Notes: generated from the letters alone by a model not told the origin. Numbered from the stretch's first letter, positions 52,065 through 61,471 are shown. The stretch is DNA of 64,000 nucleotides from Flavobacterium tagetis (GCF_016735615.1 NZ_JAERSF010000001.1:310001-374000), one strand, 5' to 3'. Numbers and translations: made by a program.

Positions 52065-53099
52065 ATGAGAAAACAATTTTTATTTATATTTTTAGCCTTG
52101 ATTGTAGCAAATACAAGTCAGGCACAAGGAAAGACTACTCGAATTGGCTACATCGACATGGAATATATTTTAGAAAATGTTTCCGATTATAAAGAAGCCA
52201 AATCACAATTAGAGCAAAAAGCTCAAAAGTGGAAACAGGAAGTTGAGGCCAAAAAATTAAATATAAATAATTTGAAGGAAAGCTTAAAAACAGAAAAAGC
52301 TTTACTTACAAAAGAATTAATAGAAGAAAGAGAAACTGAAATTAAGTTTCTCGAACAGGAAATGATGGATTATCAGCAGAAACAATTTGGTTCTGATGGA
52401 AATCTAATGAGACAAAAAGCAGCTTTAGCAAAGCCTATACAGGATCAGGTTTTTACTGCCGTACAAGATATAGCCGAAGCAAAAAATTATGATTTTGTTT
52501 TTGATAAATCATCAGATCTTACCATGCTTTTTAGCAATAAAAGATTTGACATTAGCGATCAAGTTTTAAGGATTTTAAACCGTACTGAAAAACGTGAACA
52601 GCTGACTAAAAAACAATTGAAAGAGCAAGAAGCAAAAGAAAATATTGAAAATGCGATTGACGAGAATCCAGCAATGGCTGACCGTCAGAAAGCACTTGAC
52701 GAGAAAAAAGCGGCGAGAGAAAAGCTAATTCAAGACAGAAAACTAGAACAGGAAGCTAAGAGAAAAGAATACGAAGACAGAAGAAAAGCTTTACAAGAAG
52801 AGAGAGAAGCTAAAAAAAATGGCACGGTTTCTGGAACAGCTCCAGCAACAGCGGCTCCAGCCGCAGCAGCAGATGCTGCCAAAACAAGCTCAACTGCTAA
52901 AACGGCAACGCCTACAGCTACAGGAGACACGCCTGCCGGTGAACAGCCTGCAATGACAAAAGCAGAAGAAAGACAATTACTTTACGAACAGCGTAAAAAA
53001 GAATTGGAAGAAAGAAGAAAGAAAATTTTAGAAGAAAGAGAAGCGGCTAAAAAAGCAAAAGAAGCCGAAACGCAAAAAACAAATACGACCAATAATTAA
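52065..53099 (+). CDS. OmpH/Skp-like periplasmic chaperone with extended coiled-coil tail
   Basis: A 344-residue protein. After a signal peptide (residues 1-20) comes a Skp-like domain (IGYIDMEYILENVSDYKEAK, about 28-47, and DFVFDKSSDLTMLF). A long second half, about residue 185 onward, is unusual: charged coiled coil (KQLKEQEAKE, RKALQEEREAKK), an Ala/Pro/Thr-rich linker and another Arg/Glu-rich helix. Normal Skp is about 160 residues, so this is about twice the length. It is directly after bamA and before a normal-length copy. Confidence 0.9.
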   Translation: MRKQFLFIFLALIVANTSQAQGKTTRIGYIDMEYILENVSDYKEAKSQLEQKAQKWKQEVEAKKLNINNLKESLKTEKALLTKELIEERETEIKFLEQEMMDYQQKQFGSDGNLMRQKAALAKPIQDQVFTAVQDIAEAKNYDFVFDKSSDLTMLFSNKRFDISDQVLRILNRTEKREQLTKKQLKEQEAKENIENAIDENPAMADRQKALDEKKAAREKLIQDRKLEQEAKRKEYEDRRKALQEEREAKKNGTVSGTAPATAAPAAAADAAKTSSTAKTATPTATGDTPAGEQPAMTKAEERQLLYEQRKKELEERRKKILEEREAAKKAKEAETQKTNTTNN

Positions 53100-53113
53100 T
53101 TAATATTTTAAAA

Positions 53114-53617
53114 ATGATGAAACAAATCAAAACTTTACTAATTGCTGCAATTCTTATTTTAGGAGCAAGTAACACAATGAACGCGCAAGCGAAGGTAGCT
53201 CATGTTGATGTAAGCGAGATCATGTCGAAAATGCCTGCTATGCTAGATGCTCAAAATCAACTGCAAAAATTAAGTGGTACATATGATGCTGAATACAAAA
53301 AAATGGTTGACGAATATCAAGTAAAAATCAAAAAGTACGAAGCTGAAGCTGCAACTGTAACTGATGCTGTAAACGGTGAGCGTTCTAAAGAGGTTCAAGA
53401 TATGCAAAAGAGAATTGTTGATTACAGAGACAATGCTCAAAAAGAATTACAACAAAAAGAAACTGATATCGTAAAACCTTTAATGGAAAAAGTTAGAACT
53501 TCTATCCAAAAAGTTGGAAAAGCTAAAGGGTTCCAATACGTTTTAGATGGTTCTACTTTATTATTAGCTGATGGTCCAAACATCACTGCTGACGTTAAAA
53601 AAGATTTAGGATTCTAA
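53114..53617 (+). CDS. OmpH/Skp-like periplasmic chaperone
   Basis: A 167-residue Skp-like protein of normal length: signal peptide (to about 25), VAHVDVSEIMSKMPAMLDAQ as the first beta-strand, a long charged coiled coil (KKMVDEYQVKIKKYEAEAAT), and the C-terminal YVLDGSTLLLADG. Skp trimers hold unfolded outer-membrane proteins for BamA. Its tandem position after bamA and the longer copy supports that role. Confidence 0.92.
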   Translation: MMKQIKTLLIAAILILGASNTMNAQAKVAHVDVSEIMSKMPAMLDAQNQLQKLSGTYDAEYKKMVDEYQVKIKKYEAEAATVTDAVNGERSKEVQDMQKRIVDYRDNAQKELQQKETDIVKPLMEKVRTSIQKVGKAKGFQYVLDGSTLLLADGPNITADVKKDLGF

Positions 53618-53637
53618 GAAGTTAAATCTCTAAAATC

Positions 53638-53676
53638 AAACTGCTCAATTTTTATAATTTGAGCAGTTTTTTTTTA
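53638..53676 (+). terminator. Terminator of the porG-like/uppS/bamA/ompH run
   Basis: AAACTGCTCAA (53638-53648) pairs with TTGAGCAGTTT (53659-53669) and a long T-run follows. Confidence 0.85.
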
Positions 53677-53754
53677 CAAAAAATCAAAGCTAATCTTTGG
53701 TATTATTTCAAGATTTCACTTAACTTAGAATTACGAATTATATTTAAAAAATAG

Positions 53755-53762
53755 TAAATTTG
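53755..53762 (+). promoter_or_regulatory. -7 box of murI
   Basis: TAAATTTG ends only 4 bases before the murI ATG at 53767, which predicts a leaderless transcript. No TTG -33 is clear. Confidence 0.5.
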
Positions 53763-53766
53763 CTTT

Positions 53767-54543
53767 ATGATAAATAATAATCCTATAGGCGTTTTTGATT
53801 CTGGCATTGGCGGAACTTCCATCTGGAGTGCCATTCATGACCTTCTTCCAAATGAAAAAACCATTTATCTGGCTGACAATAAAAATGCGCCATATGGTCA
53901 AAGAAGTAAAGATGAGATTGTTGCATTAAGCAAAAAAAATGTGGAATTTTTACTTGAAAACAACTGCAAATTAATTGTTGTGGCCTGCAATACAGCAACT
54001 ACAAATGCTATAGCCGAACTTCGTGCAGATTATGACATTCCGTTTGTTGGAATTGAACCTGCCATTAAGCCTGCTGCAAACAATTCTCAAACGCAGGTTA
54101 TTGGAATCCTAGCTACAAAAGGAACACTTAACAGTGAACTCTTTAATAAAACTGCTGAGATGTTTCACAACACCAAAATCATTGAGCAGGTCGGACATGG
54201 ACTTGTACAGCTTATTGAAGATGGCAATTTGTACTCACCAGAAATGACACAATTATTGGAGTCATATCTTCAGCCTATGATTGAAGCTAATATCGATTAC
54301 TTAGTTTTAGGATGCAGCCACTACCCTTATCTAATTCCTCAGATAAAAAAAATTCTCCCAGATCATATTAAAATAATAGATTCAGGAGAAGCTGTTGCGC
54401 GCCAGACTAAAAATCTGCTTCGCGATAAAGTTGGTTTTTCAGAAAGCACAGATATTGATCCTGTATTTTATGTCAATTCTAATCCTAAAGTTTTAGAATC
54501 AATTTTAGAATATAAATATCCGGTAATCAAAAAAGATTTTTAG
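53767..54543 (+). CDS. murI: Glutamate racemase
   Basis: MurI makes D-glutamate for peptidoglycan from L-glutamate. The 258 residues show GVFDSGIGGTSIW (about 8-20), the first catalytic Cys in VVACNTATTNA (about 71-81) and the second in LVLGCSHYPYLIPQ (about 178-191). The start ATG gives the normal N-terminus. It follows the envelope run after a terminator but has its own putative promoter. Confidence 0.97.
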   Translation: MINNNPIGVFDSGIGGTSIWSAIHDLLPNEKTIYLADNKNAPYGQRSKDEIVALSKKNVEFLLENNCKLIVVACNTATTNAIAELRADYDIPFVGIEPAIKPAANNSQTQVIGILATKGTLNSELFNKTAEMFHNTKIIEQVGHGLVQLIEDGNLYSPEMTQLLESYLQPMIEANIDYLVLGCSHYPYLIPQIKKILPDHIKIIDSGEAVARQTKNLLRDKVGFSESTDIDPVFYVNSNPKVLESILEYKYPVIKKDF

Positions 54544-54547
54544 ATTA

Positions 54548-55783
54548 TTATTCAAACTTTCGCTTGACGAACCAAATTCCGTCCAATGATAAATTGAGCG
54601 ATATTTTATGATAATTTTCTTTTATTAAATCATTTGCGATTCTGCCTTTCTGTCCGTAAGAATAAGAAATGTTAAGTGACGAAAATGTGTTATCAATGGG
54701 CAGATTTAGTCCAATAGAAACAGATGCACTATTTACACGCTGTTTATCAACTTCAAGATAACCATTATCAAAGTTTATACCTGCTGCGTACCCTACTCTA
54801 TCCCAATATCTTCTTACATTCTTTGTGGCGCTATAGGTCAATCCCAATGCGAAACGATCTTGATTTACAAATTCGCCATAAAGTTCAGATTGATTGGTGT
54901 TTTTCCAGAAACTTTTTTCATAATCTAAAGTCACATTTAAATTGTTTTTAAATCGCTTACTGGCTCCAAAACCAATTTCTAAAGGCATATAATAATCGTC
55001 GGCATCTGAAGCTTTGTCGGTTTCAACAGAAGATTCTACCTCATCTGCAATACTTGTTACAGATTGTACTTTGGATGCATTTATCCTTGTGGGAACCTTA
55101 AGCGTTGTTCCGATTGTAAATGTCGAATCTATTTTAAACTGAACTCCTAATGTTGCACGAATCCCTCTATAATCTGTTTGTTTATGAACGGTAGCAATTG
55201 TATTTGAAATTAAAAAAGCACGATCATCAACTGTGTTCCCAAAAAGCACCGTTCCAGTTGCTCCCACTGTTAATTTTTTTCCAAATCTATATCCGTATGA
55301 AAAATCAAGATTATTCAAGCCTCCAGATCCTTGTGCCGTTACATAATAATATTCCTGACTATCGGCAATTGGAAGTTTTAAATTTGAGATTTTAAATACT
55401 GAACTTGAATATGGACGAAGTGCCAAACTAAAACCCGAATTTTTAGTGACAGGAAAAGCAAAAGCCAAATGAGAAAACTGAAAATTATTTCGTTTTTCTG
55501 TACGAGTATTACTCTGATAAGTTGTAGCAATAGCTTTTCCTCCAATGTCAAAAAGAAAATGATTCTGATACATAAACCCTAAAGACGCTGGATTTAAATT
55601 ATTAATAAAAGTATCTGAAGGTAACGCAATTCCTGAACCGCCAATTGAAGGCAGGTAACCAAAATCTGAATCATACAAACTTCCAACGCCATAAAGCGAA
55701 TATGGAGAACTTGAAATACTTTGAGAAAACGAAGTCAGCGACATTAAAAGGAAGCAACTCCATAAAACAATTTTATTTTTCAT
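54548..55783 (-). CDS. FadL/PorV-like outer-membrane beta-barrel protein
   Basis: A 411-residue protein with a signal peptide (KNKIVLWSCFLLMSLTSFSQ) and many amphipathic strands. An early motif with INNLNPASLGFM recalls the N-P-A motif of FadL and PorV-type barrels, where an N-terminal hatch lies in the pore. The exact function is not known. The start codon directly follows the stop of the DUF4270 gene (TAAATG), so both are made together. It converges on murI. Confidence 0.75.
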   Translation of the reverse strand: MKNKIVLWSCFLLMSLTSFSQSISSSPYSLYGVGSLYDSDFGYLPSIGGSGIALPSDTFINNLNPASLGFMYQNHFLFDIGGKAIATTYQSNTRTEKRNNFQFSHLAFAFPVTKNSGFSLALRPYSSSVFKISNLKLPIADSQEYYYVTAQGSGGLNNLDFSYGYRFGKKLTVGATGTVLFGNTVDDRAFLISNTIATVHKQTDYRGIRATLGVQFKIDSTFTIGTTLKVPTRINASKVQSVTSIADEVESSVETDKASDADDYYMPLEIGFGASKRFKNNLNVTLDYEKSFWKNTNQSELYGEFVNQDRFALGLTYSATKNVRRYWDRVGYAAGINFDNGYLEVDKQRVNSASVSIGLNLPIDNTFSSLNISYSYGQKGRIANDLIKENYHKISLNLSLDGIWFVKRKFE

Positions 55784-57112
55784 TTAGTAAGAGATGTAAT
55801 AAATTTTCAGCTGAATTTTATTGTTCAAGTGTTTTTGATCACCTAAAACTATTCGGTTAACAGATTGTGCAATTCCTGGCAAGGTTAAAATAAGTGAAGA
55901 TCTGGAATCGGATTGCTTTAGCATTTCTTTCTGCAGAAAAGCTCCCACAGAAATGTAATAGCCTACATTTTCATTAAATTCATCGCTCTTCTGGTTCAAT
56001 TTGCCATAGACTGAAGTACCAGCTGCATTTACTAGAGTACCACTTATCCGATTCAAATTGTCACCGACATAAACAGTGAGAGAATCTGCTAAAGGATATT
56101 TCTCTGAATAAGAATTATTGACAGGTTTCAAAATCAATTCTGCATCGACAATAGCTCCATTCGTCGAAATATTTTTAAACTGTTTAATATTCGGAAAATC
56201 GACTCGACAAGCTACTCCAGTTCCAGACTGAATGTAGCCTTGATTATTGGTTAAAAGACTAGATAATTTACTAGACGAAACTGGAAGGTTTTGAAGAATC
56301 GTCCCTGTTTTATCCGATGAAATAGAGTTAAACTGTTTAGTAGCATCTAAAATTTGAAAATCGAGTATATAGGAAACCTCTTCAACATCTGCCTGATATT
56401 TTGAATAATACATTCGGACTTTACTTGTTGAAACACTAAAACCAATAGCACTCGACGAATTTGATGTTTCAGGCACAAGCACCAATCCTTTTAAATACTC
56501 TGTAAAACTATCGTAATCTGTAATTTCCCTTTTTTTTATTTTTTGAAAAAGTGCCTCTCCAAATTCCTTACTCATCTTGACATTAATAGAATCTTTCTGA
56601 AGAGGACTTGGCCTATATGAAATTGTTCCTAAACTTTCAGAGCTGTAACTCAAAGTTGAATTGTTATAGAAATTATCGTCTTCACTATTGGGCTTAACCT
56701 TTTGAGTTAATCTATGTATGTTAAATGTCTGAACTTTTGTTGTATCTCCGTAGTAATAACGATCGTACTTAAGAATCATAGAAATGGAATCAAACACATA
56801 ATTGACAGACTCTGTATCTGAACCCACACTAGACAAAGCATAATTACTAGTAGAAAGCTGAAAGTAGCTATCCGATTTTACTTTTCCGAAAATAGGATCA
56901 TCGTAGTTTCCAATTAATATTCTACTTCTATTTGAAGTTGCCAGCGAGTCAAAATTGATGGTTGACATTTCTACGGTCACTGTATCTACCATGATTACTT
57001 TATTGCTTAACGCGAGATAATCTGACCCAACAGTAAATTCTCCGGTGTCTGTATCTGTACCACATGAAAATAAGGTTAGTACAAAAAGCAGTATCAATAT
57101 AAACTTGTGCAT
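55784..57112 (-). CDS. DUF4270 family lipoprotein
   Basis: A 442-residue lipoprotein. From the ATG at 57112 the N-terminus is MHKFILILLFVLTLFSC, with the lipobox Cys at about 17; the frame continues 6 codons further to a TTG, which I do not use. The DUF4270 signature follows: GEFTVGSDYLALSN, then VDTVTVEMSTINFDSLATSNRSRILIG (first 20: VDTVTVEMSTINFDSLATSN) and a strand-rich remainder. Such proteins accompany outer-membrane partners; here the downstream barrel gene begins immediately at the stop codon. Role unknown. Confidence 0.88.
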   Translation of the reverse strand: MHKFILILLFVLTLFSCGTDTDTGEFTVGSDYLALSNKVIMVDTVTVEMSTINFDSLATSNRSRILIGNYDDPIFGKVKSDSYFQLSTSNYALSSVGSDTESVNYVFDSISMILKYDRYYYGDTTKVQTFNIHRLTQKVKPNSEDDNFYNNSTLSYSSESLGTISYRPSPLQKDSINVKMSKEFGEALFQKIKKREITDYDSFTEYLKGLVLVPETSNSSSAIGFSVSTSKVRMYYSKYQADVEEVSYILDFQILDATKQFNSISSDKTGTILQNLPVSSSKLSSLLTNNQGYIQSGTGVACRVDFPNIKQFKNISTNGAIVDAELILKPVNNSYSEKYPLADSLTVYVGDNLNRISGTLVNAAGTSVYGKLNQKSDEFNENVGYYISVGAFLQKEMLKQSDSRSSLILTLPGIAQSVNRIVLGDQKHLNNKIQLKIYYISY

Positions 57113-57343
57113 AATTAATTTTTTGAGCAAATATAAATTGCCCGCTTTGGCAACACATCATAACATATACTATCGTGCTCTTTTAAGCTACAAATTCTAT
57201 AAAACAATCTATAATCTGAATTCTGCTACCAAATTTTAATTCGACGCGAAAAATGGCGGTTTTGTCTATCAAAACACGTCGTATATATATCTTCTTTTTT
57301 TAAAGAGGTTCATCCATCTAATTTTGAGCCAATAAAATAAATA

Positions 57344-58186
57344 ATGAAAGTAAGGTTTTTAATTTGTTCTCTTTTTTTGATTTCATGTTTAGGTTTAAAA
57401 GCTCAGGAAAATTTTAGCGCTGCTGTTAATTTCAAAACTGAGCCAACAGAAAAGGTAAATTTTAGCGAAACAAACATTGCTGTTTTTTATCAAAAGAAAC
57501 TGGGAGCAAAAAGCAAAATAACGAACACATTAGAATATTCTAATCTGAAGGTGAATTACGAATTGAATCCCTATGATTTTTATGCAGATCAGGATAAATT
57601 CAATCAAATTCAAAACAAGTTTGAGTATTCGTCTGAAATAACAGAAAAAACAAAATGGCAACTTTCTATTATTCCGACAGCAAATTTCCAGAACAAATTG
57701 GATTTTTCAGATGTTACTGTTTTAGGAAGTTTAGAAATCAGCCATCAGATTGGTTCAAAACTGAATGTAATTGTCGGAGTTGGCAGAACGTCCATTTTTG
57801 GAGCGCCAAAATTTACACCAATTGTTGCTTTTGATTATAAAATGAATGAGAAAACCAATTTTAGAATAGGATTCCCAGATTCAAAAATTTCTTATTCCAA
57901 TAATGATAGAAACAAATTTAGTCTGACAAATAGTTTTAATGGAAACTTTTATCGTTTAGACGAAATTTCTAATACAGAAAACAATGCTGAAAAAGCCATT
58001 TTATCGCAAATGACATCGGCTTTAGAATACGAAAGAAATGTTGGAGGCAATTGGTTTTTAAATTTTAAAGCTGGTTATGATTTCAACAAAAAATACAATT
58101 TACTAGATAGCAGTGACCATGAAGTTTACGATTATAATATCGGAAATGGTTACGTTTTAGGAATCGGGATCAAATACAAACAATAA
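57344..58186 (+). CDS. Outer-membrane beta-barrel protein (DUF6268-like)
   Basis: A 280-residue protein with a signal peptide (VRFLICSLFLISCLGLKAQ) and alternating strands ending ... LGIGIKYKQ, typical of a medium-size barrel. It resembles the DUF6268 family. It starts a run of six plus-strand genes with short gaps that contains a Kelch lipoprotein, DUF4907, a kinase, a dioxygenase and a regulator. Substrate unknown. Confidence 0.65.
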   Translation: MKVRFLICSLFLISCLGLKAQENFSAAVNFKTEPTEKVNFSETNIAVFYQKKLGAKSKITNTLEYSNLKVNYELNPYDFYADQDKFNQIQNKFEYSSEITEKTKWQLSIIPTANFQNKLDFSDVTVLGSLEISHQIGSKLNVIVGVGRTSIFGAPKFTPIVAFDYKMNEKTNFRIGFPDSKISYSNNDRNKFSLTNSFNGNFYRLDEISNTENNAEKAILSQMTSALEYERNVGGNWFLNFKAGYDFNKKYNLLDSSDHEVYDYNIGNGYVLGIGIKYKQ

Positions 58187-58200
58187 ATATTAAATACACT

Positions 58201-59208
58201 ATGATTAATCTAAAAAAAGGAATTTTATTCACAGCGCTTTTTTCGAGCCTCTTTTTTATAAGTTGCAGCAATGATAATGACGATGATGATTTGGTAGGAA
58301 ACTGGATTAAAAAATCTGCCTTTGACGGCCCTGCAAGATCTAGTGCTACAAGTTTCGTGATCGGAGATTATGCTTATGTAGTCGGCGGCTATACTGGCGA
58401 TGTTTATTTAAAAGATTTATGGGTTTATAACTCAAATGGAGATTATTGGGAGCAAAAAGCAGATTTTGGCGGTATAGGTAGAAGTTCTGCTTCTAGTTTT
58501 GCATTAAACGACAAAGGCTATGTAGGTCTTGGGTATGACGGAACAAACAAACTGAAAGACTTTTATCAATATGATCCTTCTGCAAACAGCTGGACACAAA
58601 AAACAGATTTTGCTGGAACAGCTCGTTATGCTGCTGTTGGTTTTCAGGTTGGCGGCAAAGCGTATTTTGGAACAGGTTATGACGGAAACTATTTAAAAGA
58701 TTTTTATCAATACGATGATCAAGCCAATACTTGGACTTTAGTAAATGGTTTCAGCGGAAACAAAAGACGTAACGCGACTGTTTTTACAATTGCAGACAAG
58801 GCGTATTTGGTAACTGGTGTAAATAATGGCGTTTATCAAGAAGATTTCTGGGAATTTGATCCATCAACAGATGTTTGGACAAGAAAACGTGATATCGATA
58901 AAGATACAGATGACGATTACAGTTACAACGACGATTATGCTATTGTGCGTTCTAATGCTTCGAGCTTTTCTATGAACGGCTTAGGATATGTTGTTGGTGG
59001 TGAAAACATCAAAACAGTTTGGGAATACAATCCTGCAACTGATTTATGGACAGAAAGAACTCCAATGGAAGGTGCTACAAGAACAGATGCTGTTGGTTTC
59101 TCAATAAATAACCGCGGATTCTATATGTTAGGAAGAGTTGGCTCTACTTACTTTGATGATGCTTGGGAATTTAAGCCATTAGACGAACAAAGCGATGATG
59201 ATAACTAA
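58201..59208 (+). CDS. Kelch-repeat lipoprotein, probably surface-exposed
   Basis: A 335-residue lipoprotein (lipobox before Cys22 in FFISCSNDNDDDD) made of about six Kelch blades: repeated units such as RSSATSFVIGDYAYVVGG, YLKDLWVYN and NSWTQKTDF. They should close into a beta-propeller. The acidic run right after Cys (SNDNDDDD) resembles the lipoprotein export signals described in Flavobacteriia, suggesting placement on the cell surface. The C-terminus is again acidic. It overlaps the next gene by 14 bases. Confidence 0.88.
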   Translation: MINLKKGILFTALFSSLFFISCSNDNDDDDLVGNWIKKSAFDGPARSSATSFVIGDYAYVVGGYTGDVYLKDLWVYNSNGDYWEQKADFGGIGRSSASSFALNDKGYVGLGYDGTNKLKDFYQYDPSANSWTQKTDFAGTARYAAVGFQVGGKAYFGTGYDGNYLKDFYQYDDQANTWTLVNGFSGNKRRNATVFTIADKAYLVTGVNNGVYQEDFWEFDPSTDVWTRKRDIDKDTDDDYSYNDDYAIVRSNASSFSMNGLGYVVGGENIKTVWEYNPATDLWTERTPMEGATRTDAVGFSINNRGFYMLGRVGSTYFDDAWEFKPLDEQSDDDN

Positions 59209-59524
59209 TATTAAACAATACTTCTGGAGTAATATCCAGAAGTATTTGATAGTTTTTGCTACTCTTCTTTTTGCCGCTTGTGCAAAACAGGAAACCTTAA
59301 CAACTGCTTCTTTTAAAACAAATTCTGGATGGGGATATACAATTGCTTACAAAGAAAAAGTTTTAATTAAACAGTCTGTTATTCCCGTAATAAGCGACAC
59401 TAAAAGCTTTGAAACAGAAAACGATGCCCTAAAAGTTGCTGATCTTGTTAAGCAGAAACTCAAACAAAACTTATCTCCAACGGTAACCAAAAATGAATTA
59501 ATTTTATTAAAAATAAAATTGTAA
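59195..59524 (+). CDS. DUF4907 lipoprotein
   Basis: A 109-residue small lipoprotein. After a hydrophobic segment with lipobox FAAC it carries a DUF4907 core: WGYTIAYKEKVLIKQSVIPV followed by DALKVADLVKQKLKQN. The start overlaps the Kelch gene by 14 bases (ATG ATG at 59195/59198), indicating translational coupling. DUF4907 and Kelch genes are frequent neighbours in Bacteroidota, so the two products may form a complex on the envelope. Confidence 0.88.
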   Translation: MMITNIKQYFWSNIQKYLIVFATLLFAACAKQETLTTASFKTNSGWGYTIAYKEKVLIKQSVIPVISDTKSFETENDALKVADLVKQKLKQNLSPTVTKNELILLKIKL

Positions 59525-60640
59525 ATGCAGATCGATACCATTAAAAATACAGGCTACAACAAAATATTATTCCATTTTATGATATGGATTTTCTTTATTC
59601 TGACTTCATTAATTCAGTTTTATGAAAGTCCGTTTAAGCTCGACAACGATTTTTACGCCCAATGGCTTTCGGGAATATTATTGTTTTATCTGAACTATTT
59701 TTATTTGGTTCCAAATTATTTGCTACAAAAAAAATATTGGCTGTATGGTGCGTTTGCCATTGGTCTGATTGTTCTATTTATGGTAATAAGGTTCAATTAT
59801 TTTGTTCCTGAAATTAGACATTTAAGACCTGAAAAAATGATACATTCTGAAACCATTATTCGCGACCCCCATTTTTTTCCGAGAGATGGCAAGATGCATC
59901 ACAGAATAGAAATGAGACAGCCACTTTTTTTTAAAATTGCTCCTTCATTTTTCTATATTCTTATTATTACGATCTCAGCCATTATTAGAACATTAACTGA
60001 ATTTTATAATAATCAGCAAAATAAACTGATCGCCGAAACACATAGAACAAATACAGAATTAATCTATTTGCGTAAACAAACCAATCCGCATTTTTTATTT
60101 AATTCTCTAAACAGTATTTATTCTCTGGCACACAAAAAATCTGATTTGGTCCCTGATGCCATCGTAACCTTGTCTGAACTTATGCGCTATATGCTGTATG
60201 AGACTGACAACAAAACGGTGGCTTTAGAAAAAGAGGTCAATTATATTCAGAATTACATCGAATTGCAAAAACTTCGATTAAATAATATTGAAGACATTGT
60301 AATCAATGTTCATGGCGATACAAAAAACAAGTTTATTGAGCCTTTACTATTGATTTCTTTTGTTGAAAACGCTTTTAAATACGGAACTGATTATAAAGGC
60401 GCAGCCCACGTAAAAATCAAGATTCTGATAACAGATCACAATCTTGACTTTTGGATCGAAAACACCATTGAAAATTATGTAAAAGATCCTGAAAATTCAG
60501 GTATTGGATTAGTAAACATCCAAAGCCGTCTCGATCTTCTTTATCCAAACGCACACGAACTGACCATTACTCAAGATAATGAATATTACCGAGTTCATTT
60601 GAATTTAAAGTTAGACGAAATAAAAACCGCAATTCACTAA
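59525..60640 (+). CDS. LytS/YehU-type sensor histidine kinase
   Basis: A 371-residue inner-membrane kinase with four predicted membrane segments (about 15-36, 44-62, 74-95 and 138-158), then a His-kinase domain of the LytS family: QTNPHFLFNSLNSIYSLA (phospho-accepting His, about 191-208) and the HATPase part with VENAFKYGTD and GIGLVNIQSRLDLLYP. It starts directly at the DUF4907 stop codon. The likely partner is the LytTR regulator at 61472, with a dioxygenase gene in between. Confidence 0.93.
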   Translation: MQIDTIKNTGYNKILFHFMIWIFFILTSLIQFYESPFKLDNDFYAQWLSGILLFYLNYFYLVPNYLLQKKYWLYGAFAIGLIVLFMVIRFNYFVPEIRHLRPEKMIHSETIIRDPHFFPRDGKMHHRIEMRQPLFFKIAPSFFYILIITISAIIRTLTEFYNNQQNKLIAETHRTNTELIYLRKQTNPHFLFNSLNSIYSLAHKKSDLVPDAIVTLSELMRYMLYETDNKTVALEKEVNYIQNYIELQKLRLNNIEDIVINVHGDTKNKFIEPLLLISFVENAFKYGTDYKGAAHVKIKILITDHNLDFWIENTIENYVKDPENSGIGLVNIQSRLDLLYPNAHELTITQDNEYYRVHLNLKLDEIKTAIH

Positions 60641-60653
60641 AGAAAAACTGATT

Positions 60654-61364
60654 ATGGACAGAAAAAAATTCATCCGAAATGGTATTTTGGGCATTGCATC
60701 ATTGGCAACCGCTTCAAAATTTTTAGAATCTTGTTCTAAAAGCGACAACGATGATACCGACTCAAGCAATTCTGGAGACGGAAGCTGTACCGTTTCTCCT
60801 TCAGAAACAAAAGGCCCATTCCCTATTAAAACGCCAAGTCAGCTGGTTTTAGAAAATATCAAATCTGACCGTGTTGGAATTGCACTATTGATTAATTTAA
60901 AAATTGAAAACAAGAATAACAATTGCGAACCTCTTTCTGGAGTTTTAGTAGATGTCTGGCATTGTGACAAAGATGGAAATTATTCTGAATATGGTGGTAC
61001 GCAAATGCAACAGACCGATTATACTTCTGTTCATTTCTTGAGAGGAAGACAAACTTCAAACACCAACGGAGAAGTTTCTTTTATTTCAATTTACCCTGGC
61101 TGGTATCAAGGAAGAGCACCGCACGTGCACGTTGAAGTTTTATCTAACACAGGAGCTTCATTATTAGTAACTCAGATTGCGTTTCCAGAAACAATTTCTA
61201 GTCAGGTTTACTCCAGTACCAATTATGCCGCGCATGGCCAAGCAGATACAGCAAACGCAAAAGACAATGTTTTTGCTGATAGCTTAGCCGATGAACTGGC
61301 TACAATGACTGGAAATTTAACAGATGGTTACACGCTTACAAAAACGATAACCGTTAACGCATAA
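60654..61364 (+). CDS. Intradiol ring-cleavage dioxygenase-like exported protein
   Basis: A 236-residue protein of the protocatechuate/catechol 1,2-dioxygenase fold. Metal ligands can be placed: Tyr in GNYSEYGG (about 118-125), Tyr in YPGWYQGRAPHVHVEV and its two His (about 157-172), and Arg in FLRGRQTSNT. The N-terminus has RKKFIRNGILG (Tat-like, with RK not RR) and a lipobox at ESC (Cys27), then an acidic stretch SDNDDTD. So it is probably an exported lipoprotein. Activity on catechols is inference; substrate unknown. Confidence 0.88.
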   Translation: MDRKKFIRNGILGIASLATASKFLESCSKSDNDDTDSSNSGDGSCTVSPSETKGPFPIKTPSQLVLENIKSDRVGIALLINLKIENKNNNCEPLSGVLVDVWHCDKDGNYSEYGGTQMQQTDYTSVHFLRGRQTSNTNGEVSFISIYPGWYQGRAPHVHVEVLSNTGASLLVTQIAFPETISSQVYSSTNYAAHGQADTANAKDNVFADSLADELATMTGNLTDGYTLTKTITVNA

Positions 61365-61471
61365 TTTTGATTTGTAAAAACCAGTATTTTATGAAAATTT
61401 TAAAACTTAATTTACTGGTTTCAAACTACTTTTGAATGCGAAATAAACTTTAAAAAACTAATTCAGAAAAG

